A stretch of 64,000 nucleotides of DNA from Chitinophagaceae bacterium (GTDB taxonomy: Bacteria; Bacteroidota; Bacteroidia; Chitinophagales; Chitinophagaceae): contig JAGFIS010000004.1 in the NCBI GenBank assembly GCA_024103425.1, positions 1-64,000 of the forward strand. The letters are read 5' to 3'. The stretch's first letter is position 1; every line of letters begins with the position of its first letter. The notes beneath the pieces were generated by a model that was not told the origin of the DNA, searched no databases, and saw only the letters and a list, made by a program, of their open reading frames with translations. Position numbers and translations under genes: made by a program. Positions 1 through 8,488 of the stretch are shown piece by piece.

Positions 1-148
1 GTTTATGCGTCAATCTTATTGCTGGTTGGTTGCTCCTCAGCAGAGCCAACTTCCTCTTCAGATTGACCGTTCAATCATAGCTGTTTTTCGTCAATAATCC
101 ACCAACCATTTTTCAGTACATTACCAATTTTTCAAGCCTGTCAGGCCG

Positions 149-166
149 TTCCGATAACTATCGGAA
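149..166. repeat. Perfect 8-bp inverted repeat (hairpin)
   Basis: Two 8-bp arms, TTCCGATA and TATCGGAA, flank a 2-bp spacer. The hairpin lies just beyond the stop codon of the minus-strand sulfatase gene. It has no T-tract on either side, so it is a poor intrinsic terminator. It may be a short dispersed palindrome. Nothing else was recognised in the first 189 bases. Confidence 0.5.
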
Positions 167-189
167 TTAGCCCGGCATCTATTAGAGAA

Positions 190-2034
190 TTAAAACTCAG
201 TACCCCTGTTCAGGTAATCCAGATAAGACAACTGCATGTATGCTTTTCCATACCTCAACTGCGAAGTATCAAACCCCGGTGACTGTCTTATAATTCGACC
301 GGACACATTATCCACCGAAGCATACCCTTCAGGCGTTACCCACCCGAAGCCGTTGTTGAAGTTGTAAAATGCAAACGATCGTGCGGAGGAGTCGAGTAAA
401 TCCTTGCCCCACTTAAACTCATCAGAAGGCAGATGCATCTGGTGTAGTACTGTTGTGGCAATATCTGTCTGCGATCCGTAAATATCATACACGCCTTTCG
501 CTTTGAGTGCACCTCCGGTGAAGACCAGGGGAATATGGAATTTTGAGGGCACATCGGCCGGATCATTACCCGGCATTGCCTGTCCGTGGTCTGCCACGAT
601 CACCACAAGTGTATTATCCCAGAAAGCCTCCTTCCTGATCTTCCTGATAAAATCTCCGAGTACGCTATCAGTATAGTAAACCGAATTTTTGTACTGATCT
701 TCAACCGTTCTTATATCTTTAAAATGCTTATCAGGCACATCAAAAGGCTCATGGCTGCTCAGAGAAAAAATAGTCGCAAAAAACGGGTGTTGTTCTTTTT
801 TCAAATCCTCATAAAACCGATCAAACACGTATTGATCGTGCACCCCCCACGAGGTAGTGCGTTGCGATATCGGAAATGAATATTTTGTAAGAATATGTTT
901 GTATCCGGTAGTAACCAGGTAAGATTTGATATTGGCAAATCCTAATTCTCCGCCATGGGTATAGCTGCTCGTATAACCAAACGGATCCAGTGCCTTAGCG
1001 AGGCTCGGTAGCGTTCTTGTCTTCAACGGAATTTTCACAATACTGCTGATCGCCTGATTGGGGTATCCGCTCAGTACTCCCACCTGACCTTTCTCGCTCC
1101 TGTCTCCGGTAGCATAAATATTCTTAAAGAGCAATCCGTCTGCTGCAATAGCATCTAATTGCGGTGTTACACCCGGAACTCCACCAAGACATCCTACCCA
1201 TTTTGCAGTAAAACTCTCTAAGATGATAAAGATGAGATCGGGGCGTGTAGTATCAATAACCTGCCGTGTACGAAGCGGTCCGGTGTTATACAGACTGTCA
1301 ACAGTCCGCTCTGCTTTATTGGAATCGCTGAAATATGTATATGGATTTTCTTCGCTGTCTCTGTGTAAAACCGAGAACATAATATTCCACGGAAGATTAA
1401 TCGCAGCATGGTTGGCAAACATCTTATCGCTGAAATAAACATCGCTGATGTTCAATGAAATCTTCTGAATACCTCCACGGATAGGAACCAGCATGAAGCC
1501 CACTAACACAACAGCCAATGCAACCCGGCCAAAAGTCGGCTTCCTGAGCTTCTTCATCAACCGCCTGTTGAAGAATTTGAGTAAGTAAATAAATGACCCG
1601 CTCAGGAATAAAAAGATGACTATCAAAATAAAGATAGGAGCCGATGATACGGACGCCTTCATCTCTTCAGGGTTCTTCATGTATATCAGAGGAGTTGCAT
1701 CCATCCTGAATCCCCAGGCAGTGTACAACTCTAAGTCTGCAGCTACGAGAAATGAAAGAATAACTATCAGAATTATCGAATACACTTTAATAATCTTCCT
1801 GACTCTGAACTCGGGCTTTATCGTCTTCACGAGATACAGAATAAAAGGTATTACACAGATGTAGGATGCAAAAGAGACATCCATCCGCAATCCGTAAAGA
1901 AAGGTCTCAAATATCTCTGTCACCGAAAGCGTCTCAGTCAGCGGAAGATGATAAAGCAGGAAGACTGCTCTTGCTGCGATAAAAAACAGAACCCAGAAAA
2001 GGAAGTAGGCGAAATAGGTTATAAGTCTTTTCAT
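190..2034 (-). CDS. LTA synthase-like membrane sulfatase/phosphoglycerol transferase
   Basis: The 614-residue protein has about five hydrophobic helices in the first ~190 residues, then an extracytoplasmic sulfatase/alkaline-phosphatase fold. In the second half, LIFIILESF supplies the first metal-binding acid, ATGDRSEKG the likely nucleophile region, and VVIVADHGQ plus FHIPLVF the later metal-site motifs. This architecture matches the LtaS/MdoB/EptA-like superfamily, which moves phosphoglycerol or phosphoethanolamine groups onto envelope polymers or lipids. Gram-negative Bacteroidota lack classical lipoteichoic acid, so the acceptor is unknown. The gene is transcribed alone and ends near a palindrome. 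Family assignment is firm, substrate is not. Confidence 0.85.
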   Translation of the reverse strand: MKRLITYFAYFLFWVLFFIAARAVFLLYHLPLTETLSVTEIFETFLYGLRMDVSFASYICVIPFILYLVKTIKPEFRVRKIIKVYSIILIVILSFLVAADLELYTAWGFRMDATPLIYMKNPEEMKASVSSAPIFILIVIFLFLSGSFIYLLKFFNRRLMKKLRKPTFGRVALAVVLVGFMLVPIRGGIQKISLNISDVYFSDKMFANHAAINLPWNIMFSVLHRDSEENPYTYFSDSNKAERTVDSLYNTGPLRTRQVIDTTRPDLIFIILESFTAKWVGCLGGVPGVTPQLDAIAADGLLFKNIYATGDRSEKGQVGVLSGYPNQAISSIVKIPLKTRTLPSLAKALDPFGYTSSYTHGGELGFANIKSYLVTTGYKHILTKYSFPISQRTTSWGVHDQYVFDRFYEDLKKEQHPFFATIFSLSSHEPFDVPDKHFKDIRTVEDQYKNSVYYTDSVLGDFIRKIRKEAFWDNTLVVIVADHGQAMPGNDPADVPSKFHIPLVFTGGALKAKGVYDIYGSQTDIATTVLHQMHLPSDEFKWGKDLLDSSARSFAFYNFNNGFGWVTPEGYASVDNVSGRIIRQSPGFDTSQLRYGKAYMQLSYLDYLNRGTEF

Positions 2035-2074
2035 TTCCAGACTATATCAGCTGCATATTTTTATCACAAAAATG

Positions 2075-2082
2075 CAAAATTA
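2075..2082 (-). promoter_or_regulatory. -7 promoter element for the sulfatase gene
   Basis: On the minus strand this reads TAATTTTG, an exact match to the Bacteroidota -7 consensus TAnnTTTG, about 40 bases before the start codon at 2034. A TTG about 22 bases further upstream could serve as the -33 element. Confidence 0.45.
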
Positions 2083-2111
2083 CAACGCAGGCGCTGAACT
2101 ATCTACAATGA

Positions 2112-3845
2112 TTAATCTGTCAGCTCCTTAGTGAAAACATAAAAATTGCGATCTACTTTTATTGTACTGAGTACTTTGGGAGCCACCGAGAATTCAGAAG
2201 TAGGATACAGCCAGACCGGTGCTCCGGAATCATTGATCACTTTTACAGGCATCGCGAACCCCTCCACTACATTTGCCCACCTGTAAACCAGCTTTCCATT
2301 CTCATTTTTATACTCCAGCACCGGAATGTCAATAGTCTTGAGGTATTGTTTGAACACTGCGGTAAAGTCCATTCCCGATTCTCTGTTAATGTAATCCTGT
2401 ACCTGTTTTCCTGTAACGGTCTGCCTTCTGAATTCCTGATTCAGTCCGCGGAGGATTGCCCGGAATTTTTCGTCATTATCGATGATTTGCCTAATGGTGT
2501 GAATCATATTAGCTCCCTTGTAATACATATCACCACTGCCCTCGTTATTCACTCCATAGAATCCTACTATTGGTTTTCTATTGGCTATATTCTTGCGGAT
2601 ACCCACGACATAATCAGAACCTGCTTCTTTTCCGTAATAATATTCAGTAAACAGTGCCTCGCTGTAATTGGTAAACCCTTCATGCACCCACATATCGGCA
2701 ATATCCTTGGTAGTGATATTGTTACCAAACCATTCGTGGCCACTCTCGTGGATAATAATGAAATCCCATTTCATACCCCAACCGGAACCTGAAAGGTCTC
2801 TGCCTAGGTATCCGTTTGCAAAACGGTTTCCGTATGCGACAGCACTTTGATGTTCCATCCCCAGATGTGGTGCCTCCACTAGTTTATAACCGTCGGCATA
2901 AAATGCATATGGGCCGAACCAGTATTCAAAAGCCTTCATCATTCTGGGTGCATCAGCAAACTGCGATTTCGCTTTTTCAACGTTATAATCGAGTACCCAG
3001 TAGTCCATTGTCAACGGGCCTTCTTCTCCGTCGTACACTTCGCCAAAATGTGTGTACTTACCGATATACGGTGAGATATTGTAATTGTTAATGGGGTTGA
3101 CTACCTCCCAGGAGATCGTGTGGGTACCGTCTCCGTTGTTTACCGAATCTTTCATCCTGCCGTTGCTGACAATCATCAAACTGTCGGGTGCGGTGAAGTG
3201 CATTGTGGCTCCTTTATCGGGCTCATCTCCCTGATAGTCCTTGCAGGGATACCAAACGCTGGCACCCAGGCCCTGGCAGGCAACGGTCACCCACGGGTTT
3301 CCGTTATTATCTTTCTTCCAGATTACCCCGCCATCCCATGGCGGTTGACGGGCTATCCGCGGCTTGCCGTGATAATAGACTGTGATATTCGGAACAAACC
3401 CTGTAGTATCTTCCGGCTTGACAACAATCCTCCTCTTCGGTTCAGGGGTGCTTCCTTCCATCATCGCAAACCAAGCATTCCCCTCCTGCACCAACCTGAG
3501 TTTTCTGCGCTGGCTTACAACAGGCCATCTGTCGGAAGGCAAATCCGGACGGCGCATAATTCTCAGGCCGAGATCGAGGATGACTGAATCGATAACCAGT
3601 GGCTCCTGCAAATCGATTTGAAAATATTTGCCGTTGATATTCTCATAATTAAAACGAATCACATTATATCCGCTGATCGTGCTATCTTCAATATTGAACT
3701 TTACGTGTAAATCGTAATGCACTATATCCCACCAATTTCTCCCCTCTCCGTCGCTCCCGCGCAAGGTGTCTGCACGCGTAAAATTCTGCGCCTGAGCGAA
3801 AAAAATAATAATCAAAGAAAGACAGAGAGTAGATATCTTTTTCAT
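2112..3845 (-). CDS. M1 family zinc metallopeptidase (aminopeptidase)
   Basis: The 577-residue protein begins with a signal peptide (cleavage near AQAQ), so it is exported. The zinc site HESGH lies at residues 366-370 and the third ligand E389 sits in WVHEGF, giving the M1 spacing HExxH-18-E. GMEHQS at about 329-334 corresponds to the GAMEN substrate-binding motif. The beta-rich N-terminal domain typical of M1 peptidases precedes it. It is shorter than the ~850-residue PepN type because it lacks the long C-terminal helical domain, as in other exported Bacteroidota M1 enzymes. Likely role: trimming peptides in the periplasm or at the surface. It is divergent from the solute-binding protein that follows. 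Confidence 0.9.
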   Translation of the reverse strand: MKKISTLCLSLIIIFFAQAQNFTRADTLRGSDGEGRNWWDIVHYDLHVKFNIEDSTISGYNVIRFNYENINGKYFQIDLQEPLVIDSVILDLGLRIMRRPDLPSDRWPVVSQRRKLRLVQEGNAWFAMMEGSTPEPKRRIVVKPEDTTGFVPNITVYYHGKPRIARQPPWDGGVIWKKDNNGNPWVTVACQGLGASVWYPCKDYQGDEPDKGATMHFTAPDSLMIVSNGRMKDSVNNGDGTHTISWEVVNPINNYNISPYIGKYTHFGEVYDGEEGPLTMDYWVLDYNVEKAKSQFADAPRMMKAFEYWFGPYAFYADGYKLVEAPHLGMEHQSAVAYGNRFANGYLGRDLSGSGWGMKWDFIIIHESGHEWFGNNITTKDIADMWVHEGFTNYSEALFTEYYYGKEAGSDYVVGIRKNIANRKPIVGFYGVNNEGSGDMYYKGANMIHTIRQIIDNDEKFRAILRGLNQEFRRQTVTGKQVQDYINRESGMDFTAVFKQYLKTIDIPVLEYKNENGKLVYRWANVVEGFAMPVKVINDSGAPVWLYPTSEFSVAPKVLSTIKVDRNFYVFTKELTD

Positions 3846-3875
3846 TTGCTAAATTTATCGCTTGTATACGCAAAG

Positions 3876-5531
3876 ATGAGGTTAAAAAAGTATTTTTTTG
3901 ATTACAAACCGTTTAGAATCAGGTTTGTCTTTTTGCTGTTCGTTGCAGTACTGTTCTCAGCATGCGGCACGTCATCGAAGAAAAAAAATATTTTCCATTA
4001 CAATGAATCCAGCGGTGTGGCCAGCCTGGATCCCGCCTTTGCTAAATCACAGTCGGTAATGTGGACAGCTCACCAACTGTTCAACACATTGGTAGAAATC
4101 GACGATGATATGAAAATCGTCCCCTCACTTGCGACCCACTGGGATATCTCGGCGGACAACCTCACTTTTATATTTCATCTGCGCAATGATGTTTACTTCC
4201 ACGATAATCCTGCTTTCTCCGGCGGCAAAGGGCGTAAGATGACTGCCCATGATGTTGAATACAGTTTAGGAAGAATCATCGATCCTGCCACAGCGAGCAG
4301 CGGAGCATGGATTTTTAATAACCGGGTGGACAGTATTGAACCTTTCAAAGCATTAGACGACAGTACTTTCCAATTGAAGCTGCTCCGCCCGTTTCATCCG
4401 ATACTCGGGGTGCTCAGCATGCAATACTGTTCCATCGTTCCGCACGAAGCAGTTGAGAAATATGGCAAAGATTTCAGGAGAAATCCTTGTGGTACAGGAC
4501 CGTTTCAATATGTAGCATGGGAGGAAGGGCAGGCGCTGATCATGAAAAAAAATCCCAACTATTTTGAAAAAGACAGTGCGGGAAACAGACTACCTTATCT
4601 CGACGGCATCAAGATTACATTTGTTGAAAATAAGGCAACAGAATTTCTGGAGTTTGAACAACAGCGATTAGACTTCATCAACGATATAGAAGCCTCGTTC
4701 AAAGACGAAATTCTTACCAAAGGAGGTGAACTGCGAAAAGGCTGGCAAGGGAAAATTATTCTTCAGAAGCATCCTTACCTCACTATTGAATACCTCGGAA
4801 TCCTGCAGGATACTTCAAAGAATGTGGTTAAAAATTCTCCACTGAAAGATGTCAGAATCCGCCAGGCTATTAACTACGGGTTCGACCGTGAAAAAATGAT
4901 GCTGTACATACGCAACTCCATGGGTACTGCTGCCAACAGCGGATTTGTGCCTTTGGGGTTTCCTTCGTTTGACAGTGCCAAGGTCAAAGGTTATCACTAC
5001 GACCCTTCGAAGGCTCTTGAACTACTGAAAGAAGCAGGATACCCAAACGGACAAGGCCTACCTCCTATTCCACTGCTCACAATTGCCATCTATTCTGACT
5101 TGGCATCCTACATCGCAAGCGATCTCAGGCAAATAGGTATCCGGATTAATGTAGAAGTTGTGCAAAAAAGTTTACTGCTCGAACAGACAGCCAAGTCTGA
5201 AGCCCTCTTTTTCAGAGGCAGCTGGATCGGCGATTATCCGGATGCTGAAAATTTCCTCAGTGTTTTCTATGGCAAAAATCCGGCACCGCCGAATTATACA
5301 CGCTATAACAATCCAGCCTACGATAAACTGTATGACAAAGCGCTGGCAGAAAAAGACGATTCGCTGCGATACATTTACTACCAACAGGCAGATCAACTGA
5401 TGATTAAAGACGCACCCGTGGTGCCTCTTTGGTACGACCAGGTGGTGCGATTAGTGCAACCTTATGTCAAGAACTTTCATGCCAACAGCCTTAACCTGCT
5501 TGAGCTGAGACGCGTAAGATTGGAAGATTAG
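3876..5531 (+). CDS. ABC-type peptide solute-binding lipoprotein (SBP family 5)
   Basis: The 551-residue protein starts at the ATG at 3876. The open frame extends upstream, but only into the divergent peptidase gene, and residue 1 here opens a lipoprotein signal sequence ending in the lipobox LFSAC. The mature part has the DppA/OppA layout, with SLDPAFAKS, LRNDVYFHD, MTAHDVEYSL and CGTGPF. The family binds di- or oligopeptides or nickel for ABC import. No permease or ATPase lies beside it, so it is either an orphan binding protein or works with a transporter encoded elsewhere. The pairing with the divergent exported M1 peptidase suggests peptide use, which is inference. Confidence 0.88.
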   Translation: MRLKKYFFDYKPFRIRFVFLLFVAVLFSACGTSSKKKNIFHYNESSGVASLDPAFAKSQSVMWTAHQLFNTLVEIDDDMKIVPSLATHWDISADNLTFIFHLRNDVYFHDNPAFSGGKGRKMTAHDVEYSLGRIIDPATASSGAWIFNNRVDSIEPFKALDDSTFQLKLLRPFHPILGVLSMQYCSIVPHEAVEKYGKDFRRNPCGTGPFQYVAWEEGQALIMKKNPNYFEKDSAGNRLPYLDGIKITFVENKATEFLEFEQQRLDFINDIEASFKDEILTKGGELRKGWQGKIILQKHPYLTIEYLGILQDTSKNVVKNSPLKDVRIRQAINYGFDREKMMLYIRNSMGTAANSGFVPLGFPSFDSAKVKGYHYDPSKALELLKEAGYPNGQGLPPIPLLTIAIYSDLASYIASDLRQIGIRINVEVVQKSLLLEQTAKSEALFFRGSWIGDYPDAENFLSVFYGKNPAPPNYTRYNNPAYDKLYDKALAEKDDSLRYIYYQQADQLMIKDAPVVPLWYDQVVRLVQPYVKNFHANSLNLLELRRVRLED

Positions 5532-5588
5532 AATCAACACCGGCCGGGAAAAGAGAATTTCTAACCTTTCATACAGAGGCAAATAGTT

Positions 5589-5596
5589 TAGCTTTG
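5589..5596 (+). promoter_or_regulatory. -7 promoter element for the agmatinase-family gene
   Basis: TAGCTTTG matches TAnnTTTG and is followed by CGCTCC, the same extension seen at the two ribosomal promoters in this window. It lies about 40 bases before the start at 5637. Confidence 0.5.
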
Positions 5597-5636
5597 CGCT
5601 CCTCAAAACAGATCGATTTTCTAAAAGGTAAAATGT

Positions 5637-6680
5637 ATGGCAGACCTGACAAATTTTGATCCTAACTCAGCCGGAAATCCGAACAACAATATATTCGGAC
5701 TTCCATTCTCAGAAGATGATGCAAGAGTTGTAATCCTTCCCGTTCCATGGGAAGTATCCGTCAGTTACGGAGCAGGTACAGCGCGCGCACCCGAGGGTGT
5801 TTTCAATGCAAGCTACCAGGTAGATTTAATGGATAATGATCTCACCGACGGATGGAGAAAAGGTATTTACATGAGAGAGCCCGATCAGGAGCTTCTTCTA
5901 AAGAGCGACCATCTGCGCGACCAGGCTGAAGAGTATATCCAATACATCTCTGAAGGCAATAGCGTTGAAGATAATCCTGCCATGGCTGAATTATTGAACG
6001 GAATTAACGAAGGCAGTAAGTTTCTTAATAATTGGGTTTACATACAGGCGAAAGAACTTTTGGAAAAAGGAAAACTTGTAGGACTCCTCGGCGGTGACCA
6101 CAGCACCCCGCTCGGCTATATGAAAGCCATTGGAGAGCGATATGAAACCTTTGGAATTCTGCAGATCGATGCACACTGTGATCTGAGGGAGGCATACGAA
6201 GACATGACCTACTCACATGCTTCCATCATGTACAACGCGCTCAAAGAAATCCCTAATCTGGTGAAATTAGTTCAGGTAGGCACAAGAGACTATTCCGATA
6301 CCGAATACGATTACATGCTGAACAGCAACGGACGGGTTAACACTTTCTTCGATAAGGACATCAAAGAGAGGCTATACGAAGGCGAGACATGGAAAGCCAT
6401 TGTCGACGACGTCATCGCTAAACTGCCGGAACATGTTTATCTGAGTTTTGATATTGACGGGCTTGATCCCAAACTCTGCCCCAATACCGGCACACCGGTG
6501 CAAGGTGGACTTGAAACCGAACAGGTGTACTACCTCCTTCGTAAAATGTTGAAAGCAGGGAAAAAACTTGTAGCCTTCGACCTGAACGAAGTGGGGTCCA
6601 GCGATAATGAATGGGATGAAAACGTTGGTGCAAGGGTGTTATACAAGCTCTGCAACCTTTTACTGTTATCCAATGAGTAA
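5637..6680 (+). CDS. Agmatinase/arginase-family ureohydrolase
   Basis: The 347-residue cytosolic protein has the complete binuclear manganese site of ureohydrolases: GGDHS (H155), DAHCD (D178, H180, D182) and SFDIDGLDP (D272, D274). These enzymes hydrolyse a guanidino group to release urea. Agmatinase is the likeliest activity because an arginine decarboxylase gene lies 8 kb away, and the two would convert arginine to putrescine. Arginase or formimidoylglutamase cannot be excluded from motifs alone. The N-terminal ~30 residues and an insert at about 65-120 are longer than in minimal agmatinases. The last bases overlap the start of the next gene, so the two are probably co-transcribed. Confidence 0.85.
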   Translation: MADLTNFDPNSAGNPNNNIFGLPFSEDDARVVILPVPWEVSVSYGAGTARAPEGVFNASYQVDLMDNDLTDGWRKGIYMREPDQELLLKSDHLRDQAEEYIQYISEGNSVEDNPAMAELLNGINEGSKFLNNWVYIQAKELLEKGKLVGLLGGDHSTPLGYMKAIGERYETFGILQIDAHCDLREAYEDMTYSHASIMYNALKEIPNLVKLVQVGTRDYSDTEYDYMLNSNGRVNTFFDKDIKERLYEGETWKAIVDDVIAKLPEHVYLSFDIDGLDPKLCPNTGTPVQGGLETEQVYYLLRKMLKAGKKLVAFDLNEVGSSDNEWDENVGARVLYKLCNLLLLSNE

Positions 6681-7227
6681 CGAACCGGAATACAATATTG
6701 TAATTCAGAACAGTAAGCTTAAGACGCATATCAAACTGGGTTATGCTTTCGTCATTATGAGTCTGATTTCATTCGGCTTACTGCTGTTGATTCGTGCACC
6801 CTGGAAGACTCCGGTGGCCGGCTTTGCAGTTACCATTATCTACTTCCTTTTGAAGGCATTACGAAAAGATAAAACCACCCCATGGGTTGACCAGGATATT
6901 TTCTTCCTGTATGGTGCTGCATGGCTCTGGCACAGCAGCCTGATGGCTATATTGCTGGTGTTAATCGGAGTGCTCTTCAAAATAACCCTGCAACCATTCA
7001 GATTCATCTTCACGAAGGAAGGTGTCAGAAAAGATTTTTTCCCGAAGAAAAATATTGAATGGAGTGCTTTTTCGGGAATTATTTTAAAAAACGGAATACT
7101 CACACTCGATTATAAAGATAACCGTCTGCTCCAGGCTCCCATTGAAAATCCGGAAAGCATCGACGAGCAGGAATTTAACGCCTTCGTCACTGAACAACTC
7201 AATAAATCACAGGTCTCTGTGTCATAA
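6673..7227 (+). CDS. Small membrane protein of unknown function
   Basis: The 184-residue protein starts at the ATG at 6673, overlapping the end of the agmatinase-family gene by 8 bases. The frame remains open upstream only inside that gene. About three hydrophobic segments (roughly residues 20-38, 44-62 and 78-102) are followed by a soluble C-terminal stretch with alternating beta pattern (FIFTKEGVRKDFF, WSAFSGIILKNGILTL) resembling small bacterial PH-like domains. The overlap implies translational coupling, but no role in polyamine metabolism can be read from the sequence. Confidence 0.75.
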   Translation: MSNEPEYNIVIQNSKLKTHIKLGYAFVIMSLISFGLLLLIRAPWKTPVAGFAVTIIYFLLKALRKDKTTPWVDQDIFFLYGAAWLWHSSLMAILLVLIGVLFKITLQPFRFIFTKEGVRKDFFPKKNIEWSAFSGIILKNGILTLDYKDNRLLQAPIENPESIDEQEFNAFVTEQLNKSQVSVS

Positions 7228-7268
7228 TATTTTGACACATCTTCTTTAATCACGCAGGTGGCTTTAGT

Positions 7269-7276
7269 TACCTTTG
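7269..7276 (+). promoter_or_regulatory. -7 promoter element for the TolB-like gene
   Basis: TACCTTTG is an exact match to TAnnTTTG, 22 bases before the ATG at 7299. No clear -33 element at the usual spacing was identified. Confidence 0.4.
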
Positions 7277-7298
7277 ATCCTTAAAATTTTTTTTGAAA

Positions 7299-8402
7299 AT
7301 GAAAAGAATCGGATTCCTGATTTTATTAGGTTTTATAGCTTTTTCCTGTGGACAGAACACTTCAGGAAATGATACTCAAAATGATACATCAGCGGCAGAA
7401 AGCGACTCGCTGCTATACGAAGGCGAAACTCGCTTTAAAAACCTGCGCCAACTGACATTTGGCGGGGATAACGCAGAAGCATATTTCAGTTACGACGGAA
7501 AATATATCGTTTATCAACGTGCTGACTCGAGTAACGGCATCATGTGCGATCAAATCTGGATGGGAAGAATTCCCGAACCCGGAGAACCCTTTCAGCCAAA
7601 ACTGATCAGCACCGGAACCGGACGTACTACATGCGCTTTCTTCTACCCGGACGGAGAGCATATCATTTACGCAAGTACTCACCTGGGATCAAAAGATTGT
7701 CCTCCTGTACCTGACAAAGAAAAGGCGGGAAGATACATCTGGCCGATCTACGAAAGCTACGACCTCTTTGTAGCTGATACAAACGGTAACATCGTTAAAC
7801 AATTGACCAACACACCGGGATACGATGCAGAAGCTACCATTTCTCCGAAGGGTGATAAAATTGTGTTCACTTCTATGAGAAACGGAGACCTGGATTTATA
7901 CACGATGGATTTGGATGGCAGTAATGTAAAACAAATAACCAATGCACTCGGTTATGACGGAGGCGCATGGTTCAGCCCCGACGGTTCAAAAGTTCTCTGG
8001 AGAGCCAGCCGTCCGAAAACCCAAGAAGAGATTAAAGATTACAAAGATTTATTGGCGCAAGGCCTCGTAGCACCTACCGAAATGGAAGTGTGGATTGCCA
8101 ATGCCGACGGATCGGATGCCCGCCAGGTGACAGACAGAAAACAGGCTAACTGGGCACCTAACTTTATGCCCGACGGTAAACGCATCATCTTTTGCAGCAA
8201 CTCTGAATATCCGAGAGGTTTTCCTTTCAATATGTATATCACTGATTTTGAAGGGAAAAACGTTACCAAGGTGAGCCGTGATAACGGTTTTGATGCCTTC
8301 CCGATGTTCAGCACTGACGGTAAGAAAATCATCTTCAGCAGCAACAGAAACAACGGCGGTACCCGCGATACCAACATCTTTATCGCTGATTGGGTGGAGT
8401 AA
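7299..8402 (+). CDS. TolB/WD40-like beta-propeller lipoprotein
   Basis: The 367-residue protein begins with a lipoprotein signal (lipobox IAFSC). The start is the ATG at 7299; a TTG two codons upstream is also in frame. The mature region has at least five PD40/TolB-type blades, each with a recurring SPDG-, SPKGDK- or MPDGKR-like turn followed by a hydrophobic strand (SYDGKYIVYQ, SPKGDKIVFTS, SPDGSKVLWR, MPDGKRIIFCS, STDGKKIIFSS). Such propellers are protein-protein interaction or sensing modules at the inner face of the outer membrane. The gene stands alone and its partner is unknown. Confidence 0.85.
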   Translation: MKRIGFLILLGFIAFSCGQNTSGNDTQNDTSAAESDSLLYEGETRFKNLRQLTFGGDNAEAYFSYDGKYIVYQRADSSNGIMCDQIWMGRIPEPGEPFQPKLISTGTGRTTCAFFYPDGEHIIYASTHLGSKDCPPVPDKEKAGRYIWPIYESYDLFVADTNGNIVKQLTNTPGYDAEATISPKGDKIVFTSMRNGDLDLYTMDLDGSNVKQITNALGYDGGAWFSPDGSKVLWRASRPKTQEEIKDYKDLLAQGLVAPTEMEVWIANADGSDARQVTDRKQANWAPNFMPDGKRIIFCSNSEYPRGFPFNMYITDFEGKNVTKVSRDNGFDAFPMFSTDGKKIIFSSNRNNGGTRDTNIFIADWVE

Positions 8403-8471
8403 ACTCAGGCTTTCTGAGCATACTCAAGTAATAAGATGATGCAACTCATACCCTGAAACATGCTTAAAAAG

Positions 8472-8479
8472 TATGTTTG
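8472..8479 (+). promoter_or_regulatory. -7 promoter element for the P-type ATPase gene
   Basis: TATGTTTG matches TAnnTTTG exactly and ends only 9 bases before the ATG at 8489. If used, the transcript would have almost no 5' untranslated region. Confidence 0.4.
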
Positions 8480-8488
8480 TAGCTGCAT

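Noticed and set aside
1..66. Short frame at the left edge reading like a lipoprotein signal (LLLVGCSS) then stopping
   Set aside because: Only 21 codons, no start visible, and stops quickly; a chance match or the tail of something outside the window.
3120..3587. 155-codon plus-strand frame opposite the M1 peptidase
   Set aside because: Shadow of the peptidase coding sequence, no recognisable domain.
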